Positions 18,083-28,251 of a stretch of 64,000 nt of DNA are shown in pieces. The stretch's first letter is position 1, and each line of letters begins with the position of its first letter. The position numbers and the translations under genes were made by a program. The notes under the pieces were generated by a model. The model was not told the origin of the DNA, searched no databases, and saw nothing but the letters and a program-made list of their open reading frames with translations. The DNA comes from Anaerolineaceae bacterium (GTDB lineage: Bacteria > Chloroflexota > Anaerolineae > Aggregatilineales > Phototrophicaceae): assembly GCA_002702065.1 (NCBI GenBank), contig NZXX01000001.1:2542001-2606000 (forward strand), read 5' to 3'.

Positions 18083-19256
18083 CGTAGCCAAAACGCCACT
18101 CGACATTATCCATCGGCAGGTCTTCCAACCGTGCCTGACGCAGTGACTCGAAGCGAGGTTTGATCTCCTCCAGGCTGTCGCCGCCCACTTTTTCCAGCAG
18201 CGAATCAGTCAGCGTAATCGCCATCACTGCTTCGCCAATCGGCACGGCGCGCGGCAGCGCACAGAAATCGCTGCGTTCATAGGTGGTTGGCTCTGCTTCG
18301 CCCGTCGCCAGATTAACCGAGTTCAACGCCTTCAGCACCGTCGAAATCGGTTTCATCGCCACCCGCGCCACGATGGGTTCGCCAGTGGAGATGCCACCCT
18401 CGATGCCACCAGCACGGTTGGTCTTGCGGCTCAGGCCGCCGTCCTCGCCCGCCAGGATAATTTCGTCATGCACTTCGGTGCCGCGCTTACCCGCATTCTC
18501 AAAAGCCGGGCCGATCTCTGCGCCCTTCATCGCCTGAATGCCGACCATCGCAGCGATAATTTTGGCGTCCAGTCGGCGGTCATGCTGCACATACGACCCC
18601 AACCCCGGCGGCACATGCAGCGCGACAATTTCCATGATCCCGCCAAGCGTATCCTTGTCGATGATGGTCTGTCGGATTTCCTGGTGCATCTGCTCGGTAT
18701 AGGCGGGGTCCGGGCAGCGCACATCACTTTCCTCGCCGCGCACAAACCGTTCTTCATAGGAGAGATCATCCGGCAGTTCGGCTTTCACACTGCCGATCTG
18801 CACCACATAGCCGCCAATCACAATGCCCAGTTCGTCCAGCAGTGCCCGGCAGATGGCACCAACCGCGACGCGCATGGTTGTCTCCCGCGCGCTGGCCCGT
18901 TCCAGCGACAGGCGCAGTTCCCGGTAACCATACTTGATCGCACCTGTCAGGTCGGCATGACCGGGGCGCGGCGTCGTGATCGGCTTGATGTCCTTTTCCT
19001 GCCAGTTGCGCCAGTCACGGTTGTAAACCGTCAGGGCGATGGGTCCGCCAGTGGTCTTGCCATTCATCACCCCGGCAGAAATCTGCACGTTGTCGCGCTC
19101 GATGCTCATGCGGCCACCCGCACCGTAACCCTTCTGGCGACGTTCCAGTTCTTTGTTAATGTAGTCCGCCGTCACCGGCACACCGGCGGGCACTCCATCC
19201 ACAATCGCCGTAAGCTGCGGCCCATGACTCTCGCCAGCGGTTAAAAATCGAATCAT
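18075..19256 (-). CDS. aroC: Chorismate synthase
   Basis: A 393-residue FMN-dependent lyase converting EPSP to chorismate, the branch point for Phe, Tyr and Trp. It has GESHGPQLTAIVDGVPAG, the GYGAGGRMSIERD block, RPGHADLTGAIKYG, SARETTMRVAVGAICRALL and the C-terminal RSDFCALPRAVPIGEA. It follows the dienelactone hydrolase gene by 18 bp. Confidence 0.97.
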   Translation of the reverse strand: MIRFLTAGESHGPQLTAIVDGVPAGVPVTADYINKELERRQKGYGAGGRMSIERDNVQISAGVMNGKTTGGPIALTVYNRDWRNWQEKDIKPITTPRPGHADLTGAIKYGYRELRLSLERASARETTMRVAVGAICRALLDELGIVIGGYVVQIGSVKAELPDDLSYEERFVRGEESDVRCPDPAYTEQMHQEIRQTIIDKDTLGGIMEIVALHVPPGLGSYVQHDRRLDAKIIAAMVGIQAMKGAEIGPAFENAGKRGTEVHDEIILAGEDGGLSRKTNRAGGIEGGISTGEPIVARVAMKPISTVLKALNSVNLATGEAEPTTYERSDFCALPRAVPIGEAVMAITLTDSLLEKVGGDSLEEIKPRFESLRQARLEDLPMDNVEWRFGYDV

Positions 19257-19274
19257 TGAAGTGTCCTTAATCGA

Positions 19275-19961
19275 TTAGCTTAAATACTGCCGGAACCAAT
19301 CGAGGGTACGGTTCCACGCGCGGGTGGCCGCCTGTTCTCGATAGGATGCCCGTTCATTGTTAAAAAAGGCGTGGGGCGCATCAGAAAACACATGAAAGTC
19401 GCAGGTTTTGCGGTGCTGCTTCAGCTTCTGCTCGGCTTCGCGCACCAGTTCCGGTGGGATCCCGGCATCCGTCTCGCCGAAGTTCCCCAGCAGCGGCACA
19501 CGCACCTCTCGCGCCACCTCATCACGGGTCAGATCACGCACATTGCCATAGAACACCACCGCCGCGCCGACATCCATTCCCAGGTGCGACATGCTGGCGG
19601 CCAATCCACCGCCCATGCAAAAACCGACCACACCCGCTTTTTTCGGTGCGACGTTCGGCTGCGCCACCAGATAGTTGACCGCGCCCTGTATATCCTTGAT
19701 CGCTCTCGGACGGTCCAGTTCCATCGCCAGCTTGCGCGCATCGTCTGGCTCCTCAGCCACCGCCCCGCGATACAGGTCCGGCGACAATGCCACAAACCCG
19801 GCCTGCGCGAATCGCTCCGCCACGTCCTTGATATGGGCGTTCAGTCCCCACCATTCCTGAATGACCACCACTGCCGGGAATGGGCCCGCACCATCCGGTG
19901 TTGCCAGATAACCCGGCACCGTATCCCCATGACCGGAAAACTCGATCATCTGCGTGTGCAT
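19275..19961 (-). CDS. Dienelactone hydrolase family protein
   Basis: A 228-residue alpha/beta hydrolase. The triad is Cys in GFCMGGGLAA, Asp in GETDAGIP, and His in SDAPHAFFN; the oxyanion region is VVVIQEWWGLN. Dienelactone hydrolases open cyclic lactones in aromatic breakdown, but many members have other unknown ester substrates. It sits inside the shikimate operon between aroE and aroC, which is unusual. Start ATG 19961 has a purine-rich ribosome site; the longer frame to 20054 overlaps aroE. Confidence 0.9.
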   Translation of the reverse strand: MHTQMIEFSGHGDTVPGYLATPDGAGPFPAVVVIQEWWGLNAHIKDVAERFAQAGFVALSPDLYRGAVAEEPDDARKLAMELDRPRAIKDIQGAVNYLVAQPNVAPKKAGVVGFCMGGGLAASMSHLGMDVGAAVVFYGNVRDLTRDEVAREVRVPLLGNFGETDAGIPPELVREAEQKLKQHRKTCDFHVFSDAPHAFFNNERASYREQAATRAWNRTLDWFRQYLS

Positions 19962-19989
19962 GATCTGTGTTTCCTTCCTTCTTAGCTTG

Positions 19990-20832
19990 TTACTGCTTTT
20001 CGGCCAGTGATGCCTCTGCCGCTTCGAACATGACGTCAACCGGCGGTTCGACACCCGTCCAGATCACAAACGAAGCCGCCCCCTGCCGCACCAGCATCCC
20101 CAGCCCACCAATCGCCCGTCCGCCATTGGCTTCGGCCTTCGCCATTAACCGGGTAAAACGCGGCCTGTAGATCATATCGTAAACGGTCGCGCCAGAGGGA
20201 AATGGCACCGCATCCGGCCAGGGGCAGGCGTCTTCATGCGGCCACATCCCGACCGGTGTGCAGTTGACAACAAGGGCAATATCATCCTGTGCGGCTTCTT
20301 CCAGCGAACGCACATTGACATTGCGTATCCCTGCCGAGAGCGTGAGATCAGCCAGCATCACCTGCGCTTTGTCTGGGGTGCGGTTCACCACCGTCACATG
20401 CGCCCCGGCCTGCACCAGCCCATAAACGGCAGCCCGCGCCGCGCCACCCGCGCCCAATACCAGCACGTTCTCGCCGGATAAAGATACATCGTTGGCAACA
20501 AGGTCATCAATCAACCCGGCGACATCCGTATTGGTGGCCGTGTTATCCCGAAAGTCGATGGTGTTGGCGGCACCGAGCGCGGTCGCCCGTTCGTCAGGCC
20601 GGACATATCGCATCACCGCCTGTTTGTGCGGAACGGTCACGTTCAGGCCGACATAACCCCCTTCACCGCTGAGCGTTCGCAGGCTGTTGCCGACAATATC
20701 CGGAGGAATAGCAATGCGGTCATACAGCCAGTCGGTCAGCCCCAGTGCCGCAAATGCCGCATTATGCATCTGCGGGCTGATGCTGTGCTCCACCGGCCAG
20801 CCGATCACCCCTACCTTATGCGTAATTGCCAT
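19990..20832 (-). CDS. aroE: Shikimate dehydrogenase
   Basis: A 280-residue NADPH-dependent enzyme reducing dehydroshikimate. The N-terminal substrate domain has GWPVEHSISPQMHN and GLNVTVPHKQAV (catalytic Lys), then the cofactor domain begins at LGAGGAARAAVYGL and NRTPDKAQ. The ATG 20832 gives the standard start; the open frame upstream to 21039 runs into aroA and is not conserved. A 76-bp gap separates it from aroA. Confidence 0.96.
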   Translation of the reverse strand: MAITHKVGVIGWPVEHSISPQMHNAAFAALGLTDWLYDRIAIPPDIVGNSLRTLSGEGGYVGLNVTVPHKQAVMRYVRPDERATALGAANTIDFRDNTATNTDVAGLIDDLVANDVSLSGENVLVLGAGGAARAAVYGLVQAGAHVTVVNRTPDKAQVMLADLTLSAGIRNVNVRSLEEAAQDDIALVVNCTPVGMWPHEDACPWPDAVPFPSGATVYDMIYRPRFTRLMAKAEANGGRAIGGLGMLVRQGAASFVIWTGVEPPVDVMFEAAEASLAEKQ

Positions 20833-20908
20833 GAACTTATACAGCTTTCTGTTGTCCCGTAGACAGTGTGCATGAATTTGCGGATCGGCGCAACATATCC
20901 AATAGGAT

Positions 20909-22228
20909 CTAGGCGAGCTGCCCTTGCGCCGCCAGTTGACCACCCAGGCGGGCCACTGTTTCCGCAAAACCGGGGAAAGAATCGCCTGCACACCTGGCGT
21001 CATCCACGATGGTCTGCTCATCCGCAACCAGCCCGGCAATGCTCAGGCTCATGGCGATACGATGGTCGTCATGACCATCCACGCGTCCGCCTTCCAGACT
21101 CTGCGGCCCATCAATGATGAACCCGTCCTCTGTTTCGGTGATCTCGGCGCCCATCTTGCGCAGTTCCGCCGTCATCACTGCCAGCCGGTCCGTCTCCTTG
21201 ACTCGCAGCTCCTGCGCATCCCGCACGACGGTGCGCCCTTCCGCACGGAGCGCCGCTACCATCAACACCGGGAATTCGTCGATCATGCGCACGACGGTTT
21301 CCCCACCAACTTCGACACCCTTCAGCGCGCCGTAACGCACCCGAATATCGCCCGCGGGTTCACCCGCTTCCAGGCCCTTGTCAGTCACCTTGATGTCTGC
21401 GCCCATTTCCAGCAGCACATCCAGCAGGCCGGTGCGGGTCTCATTCAGGTTAATGCCGGTCAGGGTCAGGTCGCTGTCGGGCACGATCGCCCCGGCCACC
21501 AGCAGAAACGCCGCTGAGGAGAAATCACCCGGCACGCTGAAATCCATCGGCTTGAGCGTATTGCCGGGCCGTAGCGTGATCACGTTGCCCTCGGTCACGA
21601 CATCGACGCCCGCCGCGCTCAACATACGTTCCGTGTGGTCGCGGGCCGGGCCGGGCTGCACCACGACGGTTTCGCCGTCGGCAAATAACCCCGCCAGCAG
21701 CACCGCACTTTTGACCTGAGCGCTGGCCATCGGCAGTTCATAGCGAATCCCCTGCAACTGAGCCGGGGTAACCGTCAACGGCGCACGATCATTGTCCCCC
21801 TCAATCGCCGCACCCATCAACCGCAGCGGCGCTATAATGCGTTTCATCGGACGGCGGCGCAGTTGTTCGCTGCCATCGAGGATGCTGCCAAACGGCTGAC
21901 CGGCCATGATGCCCGCCATCAGCCGAATGCCGGTACCAGCATTGACAAAATCCAGCGGGCCCGCCGCCGGACGCAGTTCGCCCCTGCCATGAATGGTCAG
22001 TTCGCTTTCGCTGTGGCGCTCGATGTGGACACCCAGCGTCTGCACGCAGCGCAGCGACGCTTCGGTATCACCCGCTGCCAGCCAGCCGCGCACATGCGAA
22101 TCACCATGCGCCAGCGCCCCGAACATCACCGCCCGGTGCGACAGCGATTTATCGCCCGGCACTGTCGCTGTGCCCTTCAGGGTCTGTGTTGGCCTTACGA
22201 CCAGACTATCCTCATGATTGTTTGCCAT
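20909..22228 (-). CDS. aroA: EPSP synthase (3-phosphoshikimate 1-carboxyvinyltransferase)
   Basis: A 439-residue enzyme adding the enolpyruvyl group of PEP to shikimate 3-phosphate. It has PGDKSLSHRAVMFGALA, NAGTGIRLMAG, RRRPMKRIIAPL, LPMASAQVKSAVLLAGL, and ELRVKETDRL with DDHRIAMS. The RPM and SAQVKSA blocks resemble class II EPSP synthases. The residue equivalent to E. coli Gly96 is still Gly (NAGT), unlike the Ala in the best-known glyphosate-tolerant class II enzyme; tolerance cannot be judged. It overlaps tyrA by 17 bases. Confidence 0.97.
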   Translation of the reverse strand: MANNHEDSLVVRPTQTLKGTATVPGDKSLSHRAVMFGALAHGDSHVRGWLAAGDTEASLRCVQTLGVHIERHSESELTIHGRGELRPAAGPLDFVNAGTGIRLMAGIMAGQPFGSILDGSEQLRRRPMKRIIAPLRLMGAAIEGDNDRAPLTVTPAQLQGIRYELPMASAQVKSAVLLAGLFADGETVVVQPGPARDHTERMLSAAGVDVVTEGNVITLRPGNTLKPMDFSVPGDFSSAAFLLVAGAIVPDSDLTLTGINLNETRTGLLDVLLEMGADIKVTDKGLEAGEPAGDIRVRYGALKGVEVGGETVVRMIDEFPVLMVAALRAEGRTVVRDAQELRVKETDRLAVMTAELRKMGAEITETEDGFIIDGPQSLEGGRVDGHDDHRIAMSLSIAGLVADEQTIVDDARCAGDSFPGFAETVARLGGQLAAQGQLA

Positions 22229-23117
22229 TGTTCATCCCATTCCCGTATCGATCTGCCCATTTCAAGCGTGCTTCACGTGTTGGCAGCAGTGCATCCGCCA
22301 GATGCTGGTCATCATGCGAGATCAGCATGGCTTCCAGCTGTGCAAGCTGCATCCGAAACATGGCCAGCAGCGTGGCCACGGCCTGCGTATTCGTGCTCAG
22401 AATATCGCCCATCATCTTGACATCACTGCCAGCCAGCCGCGACATATCGCGGAACCCGCCGGCGGCAAGCTGCCACACCGCATCATCCGACTGCCCCTCG
22501 CGCGCCACCGTCGCCACCAGCGCCGCACTCAACAGATAGGGCAGATGGCTGATAGCCGCCACGACCCGATCATGCCGTTCGGCTTCCATCTCGATCGGCA
22601 CCGCCCGCAGCGCCTCGACCATCGCCAGTGCGCGTCCCCGTCCGGCAGGTGTGGTGCGCCGGGTCGGGCACAGCACAAAGGGCCGCCCCACATATAAGTC
22701 ACCGTCACTCGCCTCAATCCCGCTGGATTCTTTCCCCGTCATCGGGTGCCCACCGACGGCCAGAATACCGATAGGCAGTTCAGACATCGCCCGGCAAATA
22801 TCCTGTTTGGTGCTGCCAATGTCGATCAGCAGTGTGTTGGAGCGCATGTACGAACCGATGCGCAGCTTCAGCATCGCGTTAATCGCCCGCACCGGAGCCG
22901 CCAGAATGACGACATCCGCTTCGCTCACCCCCGCGCGCAAATCATCCGTTACGTGATCAACGATCTGACGTTTCAGCGCATAATCCCGCGTTGCCGGGTC
23001 AGAATCCACCCCGGTGATTGTATCCGCCACCCCGCGCAGCGCCAGCGCCAGCGATCCGCCCATCAAACCCAGGCCGACCACCGCGAGATGGCGGCAGCTA
23101 AAGCCACCCGTTGTCAT
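22212..23117 (-). CDS. tyrA: Prephenate dehydrogenase
   Basis: A 301-residue NAD-dependent enzyme of the tyrosine branch. The Rossmann motif is VVGLGLMGGSLALAL; the substrate region has GGHPMTGKESSG, and the helical dimer domain has SHLPYLLSAALV and FRDMSRLAGSD. No ACT domain is fused. ATG 23117 forms an ATGA overlap with the upstream GNAT gene. The phenylalanine-specific enzyme, prephenate dehydratase, is not in the window. Confidence 0.94.
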   Translation of the reverse strand: MTTGGFSCRHLAVVGLGLMGGSLALALRGVADTITGVDSDPATRDYALKRQIVDHVTDDLRAGVSEADVVILAAPVRAINAMLKLRIGSYMRSNTLLIDIGSTKQDICRAMSELPIGILAVGGHPMTGKESSGIEASDGDLYVGRPFVLCPTRRTTPAGRGRALAMVEALRAVPIEMEAERHDRVVAAISHLPYLLSAALVATVAREGQSDDAVWQLAAGGFRDMSRLAGSDVKMMGDILSTNTQAVATLLAMFRMQLAQLEAMLISHDDQHLADALLPTREARLKWADRYGNGMNNGKQS

Positions 23118-23614
23118 ACCGTTCCTGCTTCCCTCTCGTCCTGCCACTCCAGATGCATCGTATGTTTGTACATCTGAAAGCCCAATCGTTCATAAAACAT
23201 TATGGCACCCGTATTAAAAGCCATCGTATCCAGCGCCACCCGGCGGATGCCTGCCGCCTGCGCCATCTCGCGTACAGCGTCCATTAATGCCCGCCCACAG
23301 CCGCTGTTGCGATACGCTGGGCGGACCGAAATCTGGTCGAGGTAAATATATTCGTGCTCATACACATAGACATGTTCCGGTCGTCGCATCACTCTGGCAC
23401 ACGCGTAGCCTGCCGGGTCACCATCCACCTCGACAATATAGGTGCGCCATGCCGGGTCGCCCAGTATCCGGCTGCGAAAATCCTCCGTCACCAGAGTCAG
23501 GTCCGCAACCGGCTTGTAGATTTCTGGCAGAGCATCGGCGTGTAACTGCTGCACATCGCGGTTGAGTTCCGCCAGAGTGCGCGCGTCATCCATTGTCGCC
23601 ATACGCACGTGCAT
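23114..23614 (-). CDS. GNAT family N-acetyltransferase
   Basis: A 166-residue acetyltransferase. The acetyl-CoA loop appears as ISVRPAYRNSGCGRALMDAV, and the C-terminal part has FNTGAIMFYERLGFQMY. It lies between aroF (16-bp gap) and tyrA (ATGA overlap), so it is co-translated with the aromatic genes. The ATG at 23614 has an AAGGA ribosome site. Acceptor unknown. Confidence 0.9.
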   Translation of the reverse strand: MHVRMATMDDARTLAELNRDVQQLHADALPEIYKPVADLTLVTEDFRSRILGDPAWRTYIVEVDGDPAGYACARVMRRPEHVYVYEHEYIYLDQISVRPAYRNSGCGRALMDAVREMAQAAGIRRVALDTMAFNTGAIMFYERLGFQMYKHTMHLEWQDEREAGTV

Positions 23615-23630
23615 CACGACATCCTTCTGC

Positions 23631-24647
23631 TTATGCTGTCCGGCCCACAGCCTGCGCCACACGCCGAACATTTTCCATCAAGACTTTGAAGTCATCCAGG
23701 GCCACACTCTGCCGCCCATCAGACAGCGCCGCTTCCGGGTCCGGGTGCACTTCCAGAATCAACCCATCGGCACCCGCCGCCACAGCCGCCATTGACACGG
23801 CTTCGACATGCTCTCGCAAGCCAATCGCGTGGCTGGGGTCAGCGATCACCGGCAGATGTGTCTGACTCTTGAGCACCGGAATCGCATTTAGGTCGAACGT
23901 GAAACGAGTCGCCGTCTCGAAGGTGCGGATACCGCGTTCGCAGATCATGACGCGCTGATTGCCATGCGCCAGCACATATTCTGCCGCCATCAGCAAATCG
24001 GTAATCGTACTGCTCATGCCACGCTTGAGCAAGACAGTGTGCTGGCTTTCCCCGGCGGCGTTCAGCAGGGTGAAGTTCTGCATGTTGCGCGCGCCGATTT
24101 GCAACACATCAGCATACTGGCACACCATCGGCACCAGACCGGGGTCCATCACTTCGGTGACAACCGGCAGCCCGGTTACTTCCCGCGCCTCGGCCAGCCA
24201 TTGCAGGCCCTTCTCGCCATGCCCCTGGAAACTGTAAGGCGATGTTCGCGGCTTGAACGCCCCGCCCCGCAGCGCCGTTGCCCCGGCTTCCTTGACCGCA
24301 CAGGCGATCTCGATGATCTGCGTCCGGCTCTCGACGGAACACGGCCCGGCGATCACCAGCACCTTGTCCGCCCCCATGTGCGACCCGTTCAGCGGCACTC
24401 TGGAATCACGCGGATGAAAGGCGCGGCTGGCCAGCTTGTAACCGGCCTTCACCCGTTCGGCGCGTGCTACCCCCGGCATCGACGTATAATCATCCACATT
24501 CAGCGGCGTGTCGCTCTCGCCGACCAACCCGATAATGGTGCCCTCGTCGCTTTCTGCCAGATGCGCTACATAACCACTGCTGCGCACTTTGGCGATCACA
24601 TCCGATATTTCTTTTGCCTTCGCGTCCGCCTTCATGACGACGATCAT
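23631..24647 (-). CDS. aroF: DAHP synthase, type I-beta with regulatory domain
   Basis: A 338-residue 3-deoxy-7-phosphoheptulonate synthase condensing PEP and erythrose 4-phosphate. Residues 1-70 form a ferredoxin-like regulatory domain ([18 protein letters not shown]), as in Thermotoga-type enzymes controlled by Tyr or Phe. The barrel has [36 protein letters not shown] and DPSHAIG. It overlaps aroH by 4 bases (ATGA). It is the pathway entry point, so both allosteric control and the leader attenuator would act here. Confidence 0.96.
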   Translation of the reverse strand: MIVVMKADAKAKEISDVIAKVRSSGYVAHLAESDEGTIIGLVGESDTPLNVDDYTSMPGVARAERVKAGYKLASRAFHPRDSRVPLNGSHMGADKVLVIAGPCSVESRTQIIEIACAVKEAGATALRGGAFKPRTSPYSFQGHGEKGLQWLAEAREVTGLPVVTEVMDPGLVPMVCQYADVLQIGARNMQNFTLLNAAGESQHTVLLKRGMSSTITDLLMAAEYVLAHGNQRVMICERGIRTFETATRFTFDLNAIPVLKSQTHLPVIADPSHAIGLREHVEAVSMAAVAAGADGLILEVHPDPEAALSDGRQSVALDDFKVLMENVRRVAQAVGRTA

Positions 24648-25042
24648 TGTTTGGATCTCCCATTTAAATTATTTTTTTGTTCCAGCGATAAATCTGGCCG
24701 CAGCACCACTGCCCCCCGCAGAAAAACATGCTGCAATTCGCTCTGCTGTTTGGTGGTATTCCAATGGATCAGGATGCGGATACACTGGGCCAGCCCGCCC
24801 TCGACATCCATCTCCTGCACACCCATTAACGCGGTTTGTGTCCAGCCCATGTCACGCGCCGCCTTCGCCGGGAAAGCCGACCGCAGATCCGGCGTGGTGC
24901 TGAAAAACACGCTAGCCACGTCGTCCTCGACCATCCCGTTGGCCTCGATCAGTGCTTGCAGAAGCTCCTGCGTCGCCTGCCAGATGGCCGCTGCGGAATC
25001 CTCCTCGACAGTGATCGCACCCCGTACCCCACGAATCATCAT
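24644..25042 (-). CDS. aroH: Chorismate mutase, AroH type
   Basis: A 132-residue trimeric-type chorismate mutase that turns chorismate into prephenate. The start, [13 protein letters not shown], has the two active-site arginines, and [20 protein letters not shown] is the conserved centre with another binding region. It is the first structural gene of the aro operon; its ribosome site GGAGGAGG lies immediately after the attenuator hairpin. Two ATGs (25042, 25039) are adjacent. Confidence 0.95.
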   Translation of the reverse strand: MMIRGVRGAITVEEDSAAAIWQATQELLQALIEANGMVEDDVASVFFSTTPDLRSAFPAKAARDMGWTQTALMGVQEMDVEGGLAQCIRILIHWNTTKQQSELQHVFLRGAVVLRPDLSLEQKNNLNGRSKQ

Positions 25043-25062
25043 GTGTTCTTCCTCCTCCAGAC

Positions 25063-25094
25063 AAATAAAAAAGCGCAGAGCGTTTGCTCTGCGC
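25063..25094 (-). terminator. Attenuator terminator before aroH
   Basis: On the minus strand GCGCAGAGC (25094-25086) pairs perfectly with GCTCTGCGC (25081-25073) around a 4-base loop, followed by TTTTTTATTT. It ends about 20 bases before the aroH start codon, downstream of the operon promoter and leader peptide. Its place inside the transcription unit, in front of the first gene, marks it as a regulated attenuator. Confidence 0.85.
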
Positions 25095-25119
25095 CTCGGT
25101 ATTCCTCATCAACCAGGAA

Positions 25120-25215
25120 TTATCGGACGATCTGCCCAGCAGGCAACGCTCCACCCTCTTCTATGTGGCTCTTAAAATAATAAGCGTAGAGGAAAGCGTT
25201 GAAAGACCTGGACAC
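25120..25215 (-). CDS. Phe/Tyr-rich leader peptide of the aro operon
   Basis: A 31-residue reading frame starting with GTG at 25215 (GGGG eight bases upstream) and ending with TAA at 25120. Residues 5-14 read FNAFLYAYYF: three Phe and three Tyr codons in ten. The bases encoding this stretch (25198-25188, CGCUUUCCUCU) can pair with a later part of the leader (25159-25147), and a terminator hairpin follows before aroH. This is the arrangement of classical pheA-like leaders, in which slow decoding at control codons alters RNA folding. GTG start use and the antiterminator are inferred. Confidence 0.72.
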   Translation of the reverse strand: MSRSFNAFLYAYYFKSHIEEGGALPAGQIVR

Positions 25216-25251
25216 CGTTATTGCCCCGAATATTCCCGTATTCTAGCGCAA

Positions 25252-25280
25252 AGCATAGCCGCTCTGATGGAAGATGTCAA
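25252..25280 (-). promoter_or_regulatory. Promoter of the aro operon
   Basis: Minus-strand TTGACA (25280-25275), 17-base spacer, TATGCT (25257-25252): a near-consensus sigma70-type promoter located just after the ligA stop codon. Predicted transcription starts near 25245, giving a leader of about 200 bases before aroH. Confidence 0.8.
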
Positions 25281-25320
25281 CAAATTGGTTCATACCACAT
25301 TATCCAACATGAATACCCAC

Positions 25321-27621
<2,301 letters not shown>

Positions 27622-28245
27622 CTATGGCACATAGACCTGAATCAAATCCGAAAGCCCATCATTTTCCGCCACCCAACCGCTGTTGCCGTTGGCAATATCG
27701 CGGATCTGCCACCAACGCAGCCCATCCACCACTTCTGGACCGCCAATCACAGAAAATGTCTGGTTGTTGTTCGCCGTAAAGACAACCGCACTGCCGGTAC
27801 CCGGTGCATTGCGCACATTGATACCGCCCTGACTGATGACGATCACCTGTGCCCCTACGTCAATCGCAATGGGCGTTGACGTCGCAGTGGCCGATGGCGC
27901 CAGCGTTGGGCCGGAAAGCTGGATACTCTGATCGGTTTGCGGCTGCGGTGTCCCACCGATTTCAATCGTCGCCGTCGGTTCCACCAGACCATCCAGCACG
28001 GTAGTCGGCAGCGGCGCATGGGTAATCAAAATAACTGGCTGGCTGGCCTCCTGCTGGCTGCTGCGTCCGCCCAGCATGATTAATGCGCCAATCAGACAAC
28101 CGGCCACGGACAGCGCCAGGAAAAAGGTCAGCGCGACCGACCAGAACGGCGGCAGCGGTCCCCCGCGTGAAGGTTTGGGTTTGCGAGGCGGCAGATCATC
28201 GAAGGCTTCTTCCGGCAGGGTCGGCGGTGGTGTGCTACGAGACAT
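27622..28245 (-). CDS. Membrane-anchored SH3-domain protein
   Basis: A 207-residue protein: a cytoplasmic Pro-rich N terminus (about 1-32), one membrane helix (about 34-60), a low-complexity Thr/Pro linker, and a C-terminal bacterial SH3 domain with GGINVRNAPGTGS and WWQIRDIANGNSGWVAE. The topology places the SH3 domain outside, likely bound to the cell envelope. It lies between polX (6-bp gap) and ligA; the relation to DNA repair neighbours is unclear. Confidence 0.85.
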   Translation of the reverse strand: MSRSTPPPTLPEEAFDDLPPRKPKPSRGGPLPPFWSVALTFFLALSVAGCLIGALIMLGGRSSQQEASQPVILITHAPLPTTVLDGLVEPTATIEIGGTPQPQTDQSIQLSGPTLAPSATATSTPIAIDVGAQVIVISQGGINVRNAPGTGSAVVFTANNNQTFSVIGGPEVVDGLRWWQIRDIANGNSGWVAENDGLSDLIQVYVP

Positions 28246-28251
28246 CCGTGA

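Noticed and set aside
20833..21039. Extended N terminus of aroE
   Set aside because: It overlaps the aroA end out of frame and is not similar to shikimate dehydrogenases, which begin at MAITHKVGVIGWP.
22019..22035. Prediction of glyphosate tolerance from the class II-like EPSP synthase
   Set aside because: The key position is Gly, as in sensitive enzymes, and tolerance cannot be inferred from sequence alone.
25152..25160. T-box-like AGGGTGGAG in the aro leader
   Set aside because: Only the first part of the T-box consensus matches (no ACCGCG), no Stem I motifs precede it, and it falls inside the leader-peptide frame where it has a role in pairing.
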